Shown here: positions 15,372 to 16,784 of the stretch, piece by piece
Numbering within the stretch: position 1 is the stretch's first letter
Layout: every line of letters starts with the position of its first letter
Assembly (NCBI GenBank): GCA_945901665.1
Contig: CAMDLJ010000016.1
Coordinates: 1-16,784 of the forward strand
Reading direction: 5' to 3'
Origin: Bordetella parapertussis
Lineage (GTDB): Bacteria; Pseudomonadota; Gammaproteobacteria; Burkholderiales; Burkholderiaceae
Length of the DNA stretch: 16,784 bases
Translations under genes and position numbers: made by a program
Notes under the pieces: generated by a model
Database searches by the model: none
Told to the model about the DNA's origin: nothing
What the model saw: only the letters and a program-made list of their open reading frames with translations

Positions 15372-16715
15372 TCACTGCTTTAAAAACGGGCCCCAATGGG
15401 GTTCTCGAATATCACCATTTTGCCCGGCCAACCTGGCCTTGATGCGACCGTCAACCGTGGTGGTCATCAATGCTTCGCGGCCTTGTAACTGTGTTGAGTA
15501 GACAATCAAGCGACCATTGGGCGAAAAACTGGGCCGCTCATCCGGGCTGGTGTCTGTGATGGATTGAACGGTTTCAGACTTGAGGTCCATGACCTGCAAT
15601 TTGAACTGGCCATTGATGCGAGAAATATACGCCATCCAACGCCCATCAGGGCTGATGGCCGGGGAGATGTTGTAGGTGCCGGAAAAGGTCACCCGTTGCA
15701 CCGGCCCGCCCATGGTGGGTGTGCGATAGATTTGCGGCGAACCACCCCGGTCACTGACAAAATAAAAGGCAGAGCCATCAGGGAAAAAAGCGGGCTCGGT
15801 GTCGATGCTGTTGGATTGTGTCAGCCTGCGCGGCTCTCCACCCTGTGCCGGTATCAGGTAAATTTGCGAGCCCCCATCTCGGCTGAGGGTCACGGCCAGG
15901 CTGCGACCATCGGGTGCCCAGACCGGGGCGCTGTTGTTGCCCTTGAAATTGGCCAATACGCGTCGTTTTCCAGAGTACACATCGTGCACATACACCACAG
16001 GCTTGCGTGCCTCAAAAGAGACGTAAGCCAACTCTTGCCCATTGGGTGACCAGTTGGGTGAAATGATGGGCTCAGGACTGGTCAATGCGGCTTGGGCGTT
16101 TTCACCATCGGCATCGGCCACCCAAAGACTGAACCGGGTGCCCAATTTGGTCACGTATGCAATGCGGGTAGAGAAAACGCCTTTTTCACCCGTCAGTTTT
16201 TCGTAAATGAAGTCAGACATGCGGTGGGCGATCATGCGCAGATCGCCGGTGGGCGTGGCGTAACTTTGCCCGCCCAAGTCTTGGCCACGCACCACATCCC
16301 ACAATCTGAAGCGAATGTCAAAACGACCATCAGCCAATTTGGTGACGCTGCCAGTGAGCAGGGCTTCATCGCCTTTTTGTTTCAAGGATGTGAAATCAGG
16401 CCTGGCCAACTCGTCCAATGGAGAGGTCAAGGCATTGCCCCGGAATTGGCCACTGCGCTCCAAATCTGCTTGCACGATGGCTGATATTTTTTGGGGAGAG
16501 GCCTCTTCACCGCGCATCGGGGCGATGGCAATCGGTATTTGGGTCAGCCCCACACCGGAAACCTCAACCCTGAATTGCGCAAAAGCGGGCCACGCCAGCA
16601 GACATTGCGCTAGCAATATCCAAGAAAGAAGCCGAACTGCAAAGGGGTGGCGACGGTCAAACAAGGTCAGATGATTGGAAGACAGAGCAAACGCTATAGT
16701 AGCACCATCGTTCAT
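15372..16715 (-). CDS. tolB: Tol-Pal system beta-propeller protein TolB
   Basis: This periplasmic protein has an N-terminal alpha/beta domain (FRVEVSGVGLTQIPIAIAPM, QADLERSGQFRG) and a C-terminal beta-propeller of PD40/WD40-like blades. Blade motifs include ISPNWSPNGQELAYVSFE, APVWAPDGRSLAVTLSRDGG, EPAFFPDGSAFYFVSDRGG, ISPAISPDGRWMAYISRING and RPSFSPNGRLIVYSTQLQG. TolB binds Pal and the OmpF/TolA machinery. The start is uncertain. ATG 16715 is given here, but it yields a long leader before the signal peptide. TTG at 16664 gives a clean signal peptide (FDRRHPFAVRLLSWILL through PAFA) and 430 residues, the E. coli length, and lies after a candidate promoter. No Shine-Dalgarno sequence supports the TTG. 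An ATG at 16724 is also possible. Signal cleavage is likely before QFRVEV. Confidence 0.96.
   Translation of the reverse strand: MNDGATIAFALSSNHLTLFDRRHPFAVRLLSWILLAQCLLAWPAFAQFRVEVSGVGLTQIPIAIAPMRGEEASPQKISAIVQADLERSGQFRGNALTSPLDELARPDFTSLKQKGDEALLTGSVTKLADGRFDIRFRLWDVVRGQDLGGQSYATPTGDLRMIAHRMSDFIYEKLTGEKGVFSTRIAYVTKLGTRFSLWVADADGENAQAALTSPEPIISPNWSPNGQELAYVSFEARKPVVYVHDVYSGKRRVLANFKGNNSAPVWAPDGRSLAVTLSRDGGSQIYLIPAQGGEPRRLTQSNSIDTEPAFFPDGSAFYFVSDRGGSPQIYRTPTMGGPVQRVTFSGTYNISPAISPDGRWMAYISRINGQFKLQVMDLKSETVQSITDTSPDERPSFSPNGRLIVYSTQLQGREALMTTTVDGRIKARLAGQNGDIREPHWGPFLKQ
16696..16704 (-). promoter_or_regulatory. Possible extended -10 promoter for tolB
   Basis: TGCTACTAT on the minus strand matches the TGn extended -10 form (TACTAT, four of six to consensus, with the TG motif). 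There is no good -35 box (GTGGGA). Transcription would begin near 16689, downstream of ATG 16715 and upstream of TTG 16664. It therefore favours the shorter tolB start if it is real. On the plus strand the same bases give TATAGT (16695-16700), a possible -10 for the divergent gene. Confidence 0.3.
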
Positions 16716-16729
16716 GCATCCCACTTTCT

Positions 16730-16784
16730 GTGCCCACCCCCACGCTCCATAAACGCTTGTTTGGTTATGCCAAGGCTTACAAAT
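16730..16784 (+). CDS. Possible divergent gene, first 18 codons only (runs off the right edge)
   Basis: From a GTG at 16730 the plus strand is open to the window edge and reads MPTPTLHKRLFGYAKAYK. The basic amphipathic pattern resembles the N-terminal elbow helix of MsbA-like ABC exporters, but eighteen residues are too few for a firm call. No Shine-Dalgarno sequence is visible. If real, it is transcribed away from tolB, and tolA is not directly upstream of tolB. The minus strand in this stretch does not look like a TolA C-terminus in any frame. Confidence 0.35.
   Translation, partial: MPTPTLHKRLFGYAKAYK

Noticed and set aside
16712..16784. Minus-strand frame ending in TGA that overlaps the tolB ATG 16715 (ATGA), considered as the end of tolA
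   Set aside because: The translated end (ITKQAFMERGGGHRKWDA) does not resemble a TolA C-terminal domain, so the overlap alone is not enough.

Overview
The window looks like core chromosome of a betaproteobacterium, most likely a Comamonadaceae-type member of the Burkholderiales. The evidence is the gene order smc-zipA-ligA, the succinylase lysine/diaminopimelate cluster dapC-dapD-dapE followed by prmB, the protein sequences themselves, and a moderately GC-rich composition. This placement is inferred from protein resemblance and gene order, not from a database search. I see no insertion sequence, phage gene, integrase, CRISPR array, rRNA or origin.

Left part (1-5395, minus strand): an orphan histidine phosphotransfer (Hpt) domain protein is followed by smc (chromosome condensation), zipA (FtsZ anchor) and the first 67 codons of ligA (NAD-dependent DNA ligase), which runs off the left edge. 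A terminator-like hairpin with a T8 tract lies between hpt and smc.

Middle (5476-11489, plus strand): dapC, dapD, dapE, prmB and a YheS-type ABC-F ATPase form a tightly packed operon. Every junction is a start/stop overlap, and none of the four internal starts has a clear Shine-Dalgarno sequence, which suggests translational coupling. The first three genes make LL-diaminopimelate for lysine and peptidoglycan. The last two act on the ribosome.

Right part (11511-16715, minus strand): tolB, pal and cpoB (cell-envelope Tol-Pal system) are followed closely by a YeeE/YedE thiosulfate-type transporter, tcdA (cyclisation of t6A in tRNA), a tRNA-Lys(UUU) gene with a strong intrinsic terminator, and a small exported Cys-containing protein of unknown function. 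At the right edge a different gene may start on the plus strand, in which case tolA is not directly upstream of tolB.

Most of this is well-known core biology, and I found no clear new multi-gene system. The points that deserve a second look are the Hpt gene placed in front of smc, the exported protein lying just behind a tRNA terminator, the yeeE-tcdA pairing, and the apparent break in the tol operon upstream of tolB.
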